A DNA stretch of 64,000 nucleotides, from contig CADCXC010000010.1 in assembly GCA_902806595.1 (NCBI GenBank), forward strand, positions 310,001 through 374,000. Reading direction: 5' to 3'. The position numbers and the translations under genes are program-made. Below the pieces are notes generated by a model. It was not told the origin of the DNA. It made no database searches and worked only from the letters and a program-made list of their open reading frames with translations. Source of the DNA: Pyrenopolyporus hunteri (taxonomy: Eukaryota > Ascomycota > Sordariomycetes > Xylariales > Hypoxylaceae). Shown here in pieces: positions 47,937 to 58,291 of the stretch (the first letter of the stretch is position 1; each line of letters begins with the position of its first letter).

Positions 47937-48424
47937 CAGTAGCGGGCCCGGCGCTGTGAGAAAAATGAAGGATAACCAGACTGCCAGCAGCAGGTCAGTG
48001 ATCTATAGGTTTCGCGAGCACGGAAAATGAAAGAATTTCTCAGAGTCAAAGGATATCAGCAAAGAAGGAAAGAGACAACTACCACCATAGAGGTCGAGTA
48101 TTATTATTTTTTTTTTTTAAAAAAAAGGGGGGGATTTACCTAGGGATATATAACGACGAAAACGAGGGTAGAGTTGAGGTAACCTAGGTAGGTAAGTATG
48201 TACGTACGGTATTGTATGTATTGTATTGTACAGTACGTACATCTCAGCCTTACGTAAGTCACCGGTCCCCCGTGAAGCGACCAGTAAAATGCAGACTAGC
48301 AGATCCACATCGTCAACGGCCGATTTTCCATCCCATCGTCCCTCCTACTCACTTTGTATATTAAATCCCATACCTAGTCCTTATATCTACGCCAATCACA
48401 TCTGCGGGAGTAAAGGTTTTCGAA
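47937..48424. other. Intergenic region with homopolymer block
   Basis: It contains a T-run, A-run, G-run junction near 48107-48133 and an AACCTAGGTAGG unit near 48181-48193 followed by GTACGTACGGTATTGTATTG repeats. No gene recognised. Confidence 0.55.
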
Positions 48425-48852
48425 ATGGCGAGTCATTCTCTAATATCATCGCTCCGGGCATTGTCCCTTCGTACGGCGTCGACACCATCGGTCCGACAAG
48501 TTCTGCGAACACACCAGTCTATCCGCACCATCTCGCAAACGATTCTAGCTCCGAAAACAACGACGAGACCTACCCCAACGACTACGAACCAGGCGAGGGA
48601 AACACAGGCTATCACGCAACAGCAGACTAGGGGCATGAAGGTTCACAGTTCGGTCAAGAAACGGTGCGAACACTGCAAGGTCAGTCACAAGTGGGAGCCA
48701 GCAAATTTGTTGAGACAAGTACGGATCTCGAAGGTCATTTTCTAATGTATAAGTGATAATAGGTTGTGAGAAGAAAGGCCGGCAAACGACATCGCGGCTA
48801 CCTGTACATCATTTGCAGCGCGAACCCAAGGCATAAGCAACGGCAGGGATGA
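48425..48852 (+). CDS. rtc6: Mitochondrial ribosomal protein bL36m
   Basis: A zinc-ribbon protein of the mitochondrial large subunit near the peptidyl-transferase/decay-sensitive region. Exons 48425-48679 and 48763-48852 give 114 aa. An N-terminal presequence rich in Ser/Arg/Thr precedes the ribosomal core MKVHSSVKKRCEHCK, which continues across the 83-nt intron (donor GTCAGT, TCTAAT branch) as VVRRKAGKRHRGYLYIIC. Zinc ligands C-x2-C and C...H are complete. The unspliced frame would read VSHKWEPAN and stop, so the intron is needed. Confidence 0.92.
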
Positions 48853-49130
48853 TCGAATTGACGGGCAGGCCTATAGACCGATGGCACGAGAGAAAACAGT
48901 CTAAGAAGCGCCCGGATTTATACCCGCCATTGATAGCTTGCGAGATGTGCGATATGAAAGACACAGTGCATGTGGGATGGCGGGGCCATGAAACCAGTAA
49001 AAATTGCGGCTTTCCATATATCTGTATATACGCATGTACCCACGTCCGTATGTCTAGAGGACTAGCCACCATCGCGAAGCAGCCATAGACATAGACACAG
49101 CACCCGAACGGGGCTCTGTATATACGGATC

Positions 49131-49550
49131 TCACATGCCGTCAATATATCTCTCCATGCTCTCCCACTCGGTCTTGCCCGTCGACAAGAGATAGCGTATG
49201 TGACCAAGATCGGTGGCCCCGCGGTGTCGTTCGAACTCGGCGCGTGCAAAGTTGCGCGTTTCCGCACGAGTAGTCGGGTCGCTTATTCGCCTCGTACCAC
49301 GAATCACGCTACGGTAAAGGGACAGGGCGCGCGAACGCAGCAGAAACTACATGAGGACGGCCGTTAGCTTTAGAGTCAAGGAAAACAACACTACAATGTA
49401 CGGGTAGAAAATCGGGGGGGATGGGATGCGACATACATGATCCAAACTCAGGGTCGTGCCCAACCGGCTCTTTGGTGAGTTGGTCGCATAACTTCGGACG
49501 CCGTTGGCGATGGGGAAGCGAAGACTCGATCTGCCCTGGATGAGGCGCAT
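49131..49550 (-). CDS. LYR-motif protein, LYRM2-like
   Basis: LYR proteins bind mitochondrial acyl-carrier protein and serve complex I or Fe-S assembly. Exons 49550-49437 and 49346-49131 give 109 aa. The N-terminus (RSSLRFPIANGVRSYATN) resembles a mitochondrial presequence with an R-x-Y-(S/A) cleavage site. After the 90-nt intron comes FLLRSRALSLYRSVIRG, which carries the L-Y-R tripeptide. EFERHRGATDLGHIRYLLSTG matches the LYRM2 C-half. Convergent with bL36m, 278 nt apart. Confidence 0.88.
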
Positions 49551-50030
49551 GTGGGGGCAACGGCTAAGATGTACAATCGAAACATCGGGAAGAAGGTTAA
49601 CACGAAATACACCAAGTCCTTAGAATTGGGTCCCTAAGACTTGCTCAACTTCTAGATATTACCTAAGGTACCTAGCGCCTACGAATAGAGGTATGTACAT
49701 ACGGATCCGTACCTGGTAGGTGGTACTTGGTAGGTAGGTATATATCGTACTTGTACATGTAATTAAGAGATATGGAAGTTAATGCATGGTACATGTGGTG
49801 GGGATCCACACCCCCCAACCACGCAGCCGGTTACACTTGAACTCGTTCCAATTCAACTCCTCATCAGTCTCGGCCCTCAACATCGGAATTCATACTCCCG
49901 ATACTCTCATATATAGAAAAATCACTAGACAGAAACCGTACAATGACAAGGTCTAGCCCTACACATGATGGTCACAGAAGTTAGGAAGCTTTAACAGCTG
50001 CCATCGACCATACCTGCTTCCAGGGTCAGG
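49551..50030. other. Divergent promoter region LYRM2/NAA40
   Basis: 480 nt between two genes that point away from each other. TAGGTA units lie near 49728-49742. No gene recognised. Confidence 0.5.
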
Positions 50031-50825
50031 ATGATAACCTTTAAGCAAAATATAAAACGCAGACGTGCCGCCACGAACCCTATCGAACGAGCAAACCAGA
50101 AGGATGACGAAACTTTTATTAAGGACCATCTCTGTCCGAGGTAAAGCCCCCACAGGCGTTTTCTAGGGTTAATTCAACGAAGGCCTCGTTGTTGACATTA
50201 AGAGATTAGCTCGCCCGCTTGGACCGAGTGGACCAACCCGAGGACGCAAGAGAGCTTCTCACTCAGCCTTACACGGTCAGGCAACTTGAATCCTGAGGAT
50301 TTCGACGCCTGTTTCAGGCTAGTCGAAGAGACAAGTAGAGCTGATTATGAGCCTTCGTCGATCGGGTGGAAACCAAGTAAGAAGTTAAAGGAGATGAAGT
50401 CGCCCGAGTTAAGGTACATCACCGTAAAGGACGCCGAGGGAAGCGTTCGCGGCTTTACGTCTTTGATGCCCACATATGAAGAAGGCGAGCCCGTAATCTA
50501 CTGCTACGAAATTCACCTTAAGCCAGAGCTCTTAGGGTACGGTAACAACCCATCCGTGTTCCCTAGAGATCGCCTTGCTAACTCACCCTCCAGGACTGGC
50601 CTGGGTAAGACACTCATGGGGCTCCTTGAGAATATCGCCACCAACACGCCCCCGATCAAAAAAGTCATGCTCACCTGCTTTCTAAGTAACCAACGAGGTC
50701 TCGCCTTCTATAAGAAGTTGGGGTTTGAGAAGGACGAAGTCTCGCCCGAGCCAAGGAAACTTCGCAATAGCAAAGAATTGATCCCCGACTATGTTATCAT
50801 GAGCAAGGTCGTCAGCGGCCGTTAG
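50031..50825 (+). CDS. naa40: N-alpha-acetyltransferase NAA40/NatD (histone H4/H2A)
   Basis: Acetylates the N-terminal Ser of histones H4 and H2A. Exons 50031-50140 and 50210-50825 give 241 aa. Exon 1 encodes MITFKQNIKRRRAATNPIER, a basic NatD-type N-terminus. The 69-nt intron (donor GTAAAG) joins HLCPR to SPAWTEW. The GNAT core has RTGLGKTLM (R-x-x-G-x-G/A acetyl-CoA loop), CYEIHLKPE and MLTCFLSNQRGLAFYKKLGF. ATG 50031 is chosen because the upstream region has stops in this frame. Confidence 0.88.
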
Positions 50826-52152
50826 AAGGTGTTGCGTGTACTGTCGTCTTAAACTAAGGCCCGATGAGTCTAATAGAACATCTATATAAAGCCGAACTGA
50901 TATGCTCTTACTATGTAGGTGCCAACTAGGTGGGAAGACGAAGCAACTCATCGATTACTTAACTACCTAGGATCACTTACACGTAGGTGGGTAGCTACGC
51001 GTCATGCGACTTTTTAGGGCCATCTTATAATTACCCCAGGTATGTATGTAGGTAGGTGATTCTCCATCCGTCCCCCGTAATTACCAGTTCAGAGCATCGC
51101 AAACATATGCGCGAGCGAAGCCCAGGCGCGCATAGAGCGCACGCAAGTGCTTCCCGTAATTCATGATGTCTCTAGTGGCATAGCAAATTCGCTCGAGAAT
51201 AATTGTACGTTCAGGTTACGATCAACCACTGTGTAATATACGAAATGAGATCATATTTAATATACGAATACGATACCCGACGTCCCTACGGCTAAGTGAT
51301 GCATCCTACCTTTGTTTAAGTATACTTGGTATGCTTAGAATACTTGGTATGGCATGGTATGGGATTCGGTAAGACGGGGTGTATCGGTTCTATAACAGGC
51401 AATTCTCCCCCGCTCTTCCTTCAAGTTGACATCATAATGACTGATAGAGAGAGCCGCATTACGATGAGGGGATTACGAAGAGCCAATAGCAATAGCAAGG
51501 CGGAGCCCGCCGGAGCGTTTCCCTCGCGCCAGACGCTAACGAACAAGGAATAGCTCTGTGACGGTTGGATTTTGAAGAATCACGAATACTACCGTAGTTA
51601 GGTATGTAGTTTTTTTTTTTTTTTTTTCATATGTATAGGCATTATACCTGTCTTCCATGTTATGTAGGTATGCAGGTCCCTATGGGCGAGCAAGGATGGG
51701 CTGACTTATACGCATACCTACACCACACCTACCTACATACCGGTTTGGTAACGTCCTCCCCCCAGCCCCTCTCAGGTCATCGTTAGCCTAGGCACATGTA
51801 TGTATGGAGGTATATTGTATTTAGCATAGTGTTTCCGTCTAGCACAATATCATCATACCACCAATACCGAGTTACAATCTCAACAGCCATGGCGTCATCG
51901 TTTGTCGTCCATGTGCCCGCAGTAGTCGCGGTATCAGTCTCACTACTTGAACTCGACGCACCCTCGCTCTCACGACTCACGATTCATGTCTCGCCCATCC
52001 TTTAGTTTCCGCTACCACCAAAACCCTAATTCAACCCTTGCGGGTGTACCCGATAACATCGTCTCGGTCCTAGTATAAGCCCATTGAACCTCGAAAACCT
52101 CGAGGACCTCGAGAACTGTTAGGGGTGGAACTATACCCACCATATACCGATC
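50826..52152. other. Intergenic region, no gene recognised
   Basis: 1.3 kb. A T18 run lies at 51610-51627. Short frames at 51326-51553 and 51796-52005 have no domain. The region just before 52153 is CTCGAGG-repetitive (about 52090-52115). Confidence 0.5.
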
Positions 52153-52740
52153 ATGGCCCCCTTCTTGCCAATTCCGGCCCCTGACAGTCCTTCCATTGGT
52201 CGTATCATAACCCGGGAACTCGAACACATCAACCCGACCAGAACCTTTCCGGAAGCAATCTCCAAGGTTCTCACCGCTCGCCAGCAGGGTACTACGACGG
52301 TCGTTGCGCAGAGTGATGGCGAGTCGGCCCAGACGCTCTCGGGCGGCGCAATCGCCGGCATAGTTATCGGCTCTATCGCCGGGTTTCTGCTCTTGCTATG
52401 GATCATCCGTTCGTGTATCAATTACCGCAATCCCGGCGCATGGGGAACTACCTTCGAGCCGGACCACGAGAAGCCGCCGTCTTCGCATTATCACGGCAGC
52501 TCGACACGATATCCTAGGGAAATACACGGCCACCGACATCGATCGCATTCTCGCCACTCTCATCACTCTCACCACTCGCATCGGAGTCCACGTCGCACAT
52601 CAGTAGTGAGCATAACTAGGCCGGTCTACGTCGAACCCTCTCGCGGTAGGAGCCCTAGAGCCCCTCCCGCAGCATACTATTCGGATTCGAGGGATTTACG
52701 GAGGTCAAGCGACGGCCGAAGGTATTCGCGAGGTTATTGA
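52153..52740 (+). CDS. Single-pass membrane protein with His/Arg/Ser-rich tail
   Basis: Not assigned to a family. An intronless 195-aa frame. Residues 1-62 are polar, then one hydrophobic helix (about 64-85, SGGAIAGIVIGSIAGFLL). The cytosolic-type tail begins W-I-I-R-S-C. The tail includes a run alternating His with Ser/Arg (about residues 123-148) and ends with Arg/Ser-Pro repeats. Similar GxxxG helices with basic tails are frequent in fungal wall-integrity or stress membrane proteins, but no sensor ectodomain is seen and there is no signal peptide. The His-rich stretch could bind metal. Confidence 0.65.
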   Translation: MAPFLPIPAPDSPSIGRIITRELEHINPTRTFPEAISKVLTARQQGTTTVVAQSDGESAQTLSGGAIAGIVIGSIAGFLLLLWIIRSCINYRNPGAWGTTFEPDHEKPPSSHYHGSSTRYPREIHGHRHRSHSRHSHHSHHSHRSPRRTSVVSITRPVYVEPSRGRSPRAPPAAYYSDSRDLRRSSDGRRYSRGY

Positions 52741-53091
52741 TTTTAGCTAGCTGGGGGTTAAAAGTAACGGCTATGCACGATTTCACGATTCTCCAAGAGA
52801 GAGAAAGGGGGGAGAGGGGAAAAGCGGCCCCCTGATTTTGAGCTTGGAGCATCCCCTGGTAATATCATTGTGGGATGTAGTCATCTTACTCATGGGCTGA
52901 CGACTGTTATGATATATACGAATCGCAAAGAAATTAATAAAGACCTACATAATCATAAACCTACCGACACACGTAAGCGTCTGGTGTGACGAACCACTAA
53001 GGTAGCGGACCCGGACGTACATCTCCGTCACACACGGCTACGGCACAAGGCAGAGTGACACATCTCGCTGATCATAAACATCAAAAGTAAG
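52741..53091. other. Intergenic region between convergent genes
   Basis: 3' flanks of the membrane-protein gene and the F-box-like gene. Nothing else recognised. Confidence 0.5.
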
Positions 53092-54184
53092 TCAAGATTG
53101 TCCTACTCCGCGCGCGGTCACGGCCCTTGTTTTCAACGCTAGATACTCATCGTCATCCCACGACACCAGAGGCTCGTATTGCGGTGTCCATGCGTCCCAA
53201 TTCCCGCGCGGCCGCCCCTCGAAGGGCGCGTATGCCGAAACCTTTAGTACGAATCTCTCCAGGTTACGAAGCTGCCCAAGGACGTCTGTCTTTAGCTAGG
53301 CTTAAAAGCGCTGTGGGTCCTTCGGTTGGCCCCATACCAAGGCTACTTCGACATCGAGCTGCCGCAAGGAGGGGAGGGACTTCTGTAGTAGCCTCATAGT
53401 CCCCTCGACGCTCTTCCTTTGCGACGACGAGTCCCAGCGATCCGACGGTATGGTGAGCGCCAGGTGGGTGAACCGTACCCCGCGCATTCCCTCGGGGCTC
53501 GCATTGCGACAAAAGTAGCGCGCCATCTCGATCCCGAATAGGGATATTGTGTTTCCCGAATACAGCATTGCGAGCACATCGCCGTAGACGATGCGGCACG
53601 TGCGCATCAAGTCTACGTGGGATACGACTGGTTGTTTGTTCCTCCGACGCATGGAATGGAATGTGTCGCCCAAGATCAGTTGCGATACGGGGGAATATGT
53701 CACGCATCCCGACGTCGGCGGGGCGACTACCGGCCGGAGACCCGAGCCACCAAGACCGATAATGGTGCGCAGCGTCTTGCTGGGCTCGTCCCCGTCGTCG
53801 CGAATACCTCGTGCTAGTTCCCAGCCGCTGGGTCGGCCACCCCAGAACGAGTGCCTGACACGGACCTGTACGATGGCCGGTGCTCCCAATGCTAGTCGAT
53901 AGATGATGAGACGTATCTCCAGGGGGTAAGTGCAGGAATGATGTTGACGTGCCTATTCCGAGGAAGGCAGCACGCCCTCGGGACGCGGACGGCACTACTG
54001 CTAACGGCTTCGATTTCGGACGGTGACGGGTCTTGATTCGGTAGCGTTTACGGGCATCCGCTACTGCGTCTATAGTATGTTCGACAGCATCGACGCTGAA
54101 TTTTAGGCAATAGAATAGCCCTATGAAAGGTGCCAAACAAGCTATAATGCCCCATCTTGCCAACACCGTCTTCGCCCGTCTCAT
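53092..54184 (-). CDS. F-box-like protein of the fungal DUF7730 type
   Basis: Exons 54184-53999, 53952-53338 and 53289-53092 give 332 aa. The block YPLEIRLIIYRLALG is the F-box-like start of this fungus-specific family. It is followed by LMRTCRIVYGDVLAMLYSGNTI and RFTHLALTIPSDRW, then LRNLERFVLKVSAYAPFEG. Introns are only 46 and 48 nt (donors GTAGTG and GTATGG), all phase 0. The first 62 residues include a hydrophobic segment (WGIIACLAPFIGLFYCL). These proteins are very numerous and rarely characterised. The first join is the less certain. Confidence 0.72.
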
Positions 54185-54238
54185 TGGATCCGGGCTGTGA
54201 TGGGTCGTGGAGCCTCGGTAGGAAATTCCACTTGAGTA

Positions 54239-54272
<34 letters not shown>

Positions 54273-55264
54273 TATATATATATAAGGTACCTAGGCACAT
54301 ATATAGATCGATAGCTTGTAGCTCTAGGTGAGTACGGCGGGAGACAATGAGATAAGTAAGCAGTGGGTGATTACCGGATTTATTGCTGAGAAGAGACTAC
54401 CTAGGTAGAGTTGGCGTACTGCACTATATTTGTGTGAATTGGTTGTCTGCCTGGGTACCTACATACCTGGTACATACCTACCTTAGGTGCTTAGGACGGT
54501 ATTTAAGACTCCCTAAGGACGTCTCGGGCCTGGACTGTAGGTATTATGTGAATCAATTGTGGCAATAGCATTCCTTTGACAGCCTTAACCTCGACATAGT
54601 ACATGCATGTATAGGTACCTACCTAATCAATGTCAGAGGCATTCAGAAGTGAGTTCGAGCATGCCCGTCCTCAGTACCTTAGGTACATTTGTTAGATTTT
54701 TATAGCCGTACGATGTCTAAGTTGGGTTACCCTAGGCAAGTAGTATGTACATGTATCTGGCAAGGTACCTGCTTTTACATAACTGTGTAAGGTTAGGTAG
54801 ATAGGTAGGTACCTACCTACCTATTACATACATATTAGTTACATGTACATAATAGGTAGTATACCTTCATAGATATAGGCATCCACATCCACACAGCCAC
54901 GGAGGTAATCCGTTAGAAGTATAGGTACCTACCTAGGTATGTATAGGCAGACACCCGAACGTTCCCTGCAGTGCAAACGCCTCCTACATGTACGTACGTC
55001 ATGCCCCCAAGCCCTAAGCAAGCACCTATTTGACAGCTCCAGGTAAATGGATCGCACGTGATAGCGAGTTTCTTTCGTGTTTCCGACACGCCTCGAGGTC
55101 TCACGAGGCTTCCCATTCGATTAGGTATTCCGCATCATCTTTACTCCACCCCGCTCCCTTGTTGCTAGGTAATAAGATCATATGGACGCAATTTACTAAG
55201 TTCGCAGCCGATCTGACTCTACTGCGCGGTCTTACTCGAATCTACAACCCGACTCCGTTCGATC
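54185..55264. other. Intergenic region with (TA)n and palindromes
   Basis: 1.1 kb between divergent F-box-like and nbs1 genes. A TA microsatellite lies at 54241-54284. TAGGTACC-family copies are at 54612-54624, 54795-54823 and 54924-54940. A frame at 55030-55305 overlaps the nbs1 start in another phase and is not called. Confidence 0.6.
54241..54284. repeat. TA dinucleotide microsatellite
   Basis: Fifteen TA units, a GG interruption, then six more TA units, seen directly in the sequence. Confidence 0.95.
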
Positions 55265-57959
55265 ATGTGGCTTCTAGAGAACGAAGGCGAAGCTCTCGAC
55301 GGTAAGATACATTCCGCATTTCGCATCCCCCTACTTACTAACCCCTGACGCGCTTCGCATCATTTAGGTAAGCGACTTTGGCTGCGACCAGGAAAGCGAT
55401 ATCTCTTTGGCCGAACCGTTGCTGAACGTATGCGCCGACTTCCGTGCCTCCGCATTCCTTCTGAGGATAACTAATACGAAGCTAGCTGGGCAGCTCGCTA
55501 TCAAGGGCGAGGGCGCCGAGAGGGTATCTCGGAAACATGTCACTATCCAAGTCGATGAAGTAATAGAAGGAGACGGGGTGCGCTCTCCTAAGATTCGCTG
55601 ACGCCCGGTGTGTCTAAATTTACTTACACGCTCCTACTAGGGAAATGTATCGAGCCGCTCGCGCGTCACCGTCGAGGACCTCGGATCCAAAGGCGGAACA
55701 CGAGTGAATGACGAAAAGATCAAGGGCGAGAAACGTGTACTTTCCCGAGACGTCAACGTCCTCCAGATGGGCGCATTCGCACCTAAGTTCCGGTACGTTC
55801 AACTACGTGTCGGCTAGTGAAGTCATCTACCATCTTATATGTACAGAACGCTGATCTCGTACGCTTGTCCTAGTATCACCTGGTTCCCCGTGGTCTTGAG
55901 CTTCTCCTTCACCGCCAACCAACTCCGAGCCGACCCTTTATCCAAACTTCGAGAGGATCTCGAGCAACTAGACGTCAAATTTCTCGCCCATTATGACGTC
56001 CGATCGACTACACACGTTGTATCGAGGAAGAGGAACGTACCAAAAGGCCTACAAGCCCTCGTGAATGGCAGATATCTCGTTACGGAAGAGTTTTATGGTG
56101 CTATTATTAATGCTGCGACGCCCGGGGACGGTAGCGACGGTGTGGCAACCAGCGCATTAGAAACCGATTTCGACGCAAACTGGCCAGACGCCATGCAATT
56201 CGTCCCCCCGCCAGGCGACGAGGCTATCCCGAGGCTAGTTGAAGCTTTTGCTCCTAACCCCGGCCGCGCCGAGATCTTCCACGGCTACACCTTTGTATTC
56301 TACAACAGGAAACAATACGATAGCCTTCTGGAGCCTATTACAAACGGCAGGGGCAAGGCGCTACTAAAAGAAGTAGTCGAAGGAGAGACGCATATTGACG
56401 ACTTCATCAAATATGTCAAAGAAGTTGCAGGGGAGAAAGGCTTAGGAGAGTTCGAGGATGGGAGTGAAGGGAGAGGCGTCGTTGTTGTCCGATGGATACC
56501 GAACCCACCTCGAAACGCCGATTGGTTCGCCGATTTCTACACATCAGTCTCTCTAAGATTAGACCACCGCCTTATCGACCAGAAGGAATTCCTCGACGCG
56601 ATTCTTAATAATGATGCTAGTATTTTACGACGGCCCCTGGAGGCAGAGGCGAACCCGAGCACATCACAAGCCGAGCCGCAACAAGCTAATGATGATGAGG
56701 CAATGGATATAGAAGAAGACCAACCCCTGGTTCAATCGCAAAAGCCACCGCCTCGTAGGCGGGCGAGAGGGGCCGTCAAGAGCCGTTTTAAGGGTTTCGG
56801 CGTAGATCTCGAAGACGACGACTTCCCAGAAGCCGTTTCAGCTGCTTCGACACCACTCCCGGCAGAAAATGTGGAGTCCTCGCAAGGAGGTCTCTTTGTA
56901 TCGCAAGACGTTGCCCCAGAAGGACCGGAACAGGCCGCTTATACTACGCGCCAGTTACAGCGGAAACGTCGTACCCCACCGCCGTCCGAGCCTCAAGACA
57001 CGATGGACGACTTTGCACCTACAGCTGCTCAGGTCAAGCGTCGTCGCATTGCTGCTGGAGAAGACCCTATTCCTCGAAAGCCAACCCCTGAAGCAACATC
57101 CGTAATAACGGAGCCGCAGAATTCCAAGGCCAGGGCTCCGAAGATTAAGAAGGAGATAGATATTCTCGACTTGGCCCGACAGCACAGAGAGGAGGCCGAA
57201 GCTCGGGCAAAAGCCGAGAGGGAAGAACTCGCTACAGCCCCAGATGATCTTGATTTAGCAGAGATACGGCGCCTCCACATTGAGGAACCTATGGAACTGC
57301 GGCAAGCGCCGCCCCTCCGCACACGGGATCAGGATATAGCCGACGGCCGCTGGAATCCCGCATGGAACGGGCGGAAGAACTTCAAGAAATTCCAGCCGCA
57401 GGGAGCGGCACAAGTACGGCCACCGCAGAAGATCATAGTAGCCCTCGAGGAAGTGAAAACGAAGGGCTTTGGCATTGGCGACGACTACTGGCTTGAAGAC
57501 GAGAGCCAGCAACGGAGGAAGAGAAAGCAGAGTCAGGCACAGAGCGAGAGCCAGAGCCAGAGCCAGAACACAGTTGAGAGGGGCAACCGGCGAGGCGGCG
57601 ACAGGTTGACTACGAAGGAGACCAGAAAGCAAACACAGAAGCTGTCTACGGAGATTCTCCCCGCGGTCGATAGTAGCGAAGAAGAGGACCACGAAATAGA
57701 TGACGATGACGATGTTATCGTTGCCCCTATGCCAAGGACCCGGGCATCAAAGACATCTCAGCAGACTCCACAATCGCAATCGACTCGGACGACTACGCAA
57801 AGCACATGGCAGAAGACGACACAACCTTCGAGAACTTCCAAACGTTCCGCCCCATCTACTACTAAGGAGAAACCAGCCAAGAAACCCCGAATCGGATTTA
57901 TTGCCGCTAGCGATGACGAAAGCGACGACGGGTTGCGTTTTAGGTTTGGAAAGAGATGA
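55265..57959 (+). CDS. nbs1: Nibrin-like DNA double-strand-break protein (NBS1)
   Basis: Regulatory subunit of the MRN complex. Exons 55265-55301, 55368-55427, 55486-55577, 55641-55792 and 55874-57959 give 808 aa. The FHA domain spans exons 1-4: MWLLENEGEALDGKRLWLRPG, LFGRT, S-R-K-H and GGTRVN. Then come BRCT-like blocks (FRITWFPVVLSFSF; VEAFAPNPGRAEIF). The long polar C-half holds many SQ/TQ sites and an acidic patch, and ends GLRFRFGKR. Introns are 66, 58, 63 and 81 nt. The last acceptor could be 55854 instead of 55873, which would add RTLISYACP. Only the first four exons are short; exon 5 is uninterrupted. Confidence 0.9.
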
Positions 57960-58291
57960 AGGGATTCTCAAGCTGAGATTAAACATGCTCTGCTTAGATA
58001 TACGACATTGGCCTTTTCTAGATGAATTGCACGATCCCTATTAACGGAGGGGTATCATTTATATACCTTATCCACCAAGCCGTTAGATCTAACCTAGCCT
58101 AATGCGAATATGCCGTTGTCCAGTCGTCTAAGTTTCTAATAATAATAATAATGATCACAACCGACGCTATGCTATATACTATTCTCCATATCCTCCCAGC
58201 AACATTATGTTGTTTTTCTGACAACTTATTGGGGGCGGAGGTCTACACTAGAACACCGGTTCTCGCAAGGGACGCCATTGTGGGCAATGAA
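57960..58291. other. Intergenic region between convergent nbs1 and IRC21-like genes
   Basis: 3' flanks only. An ATA/ATT trinucleotide run lies near 58136-58149. No gene recognised. Confidence 0.5.

Noticed and set aside
53337..53998. Apparent frameshift and early stop in the F-box-like gene
   Set aside because: Two short phase-0 introns restore one continuous protein with family motifs on both sides.
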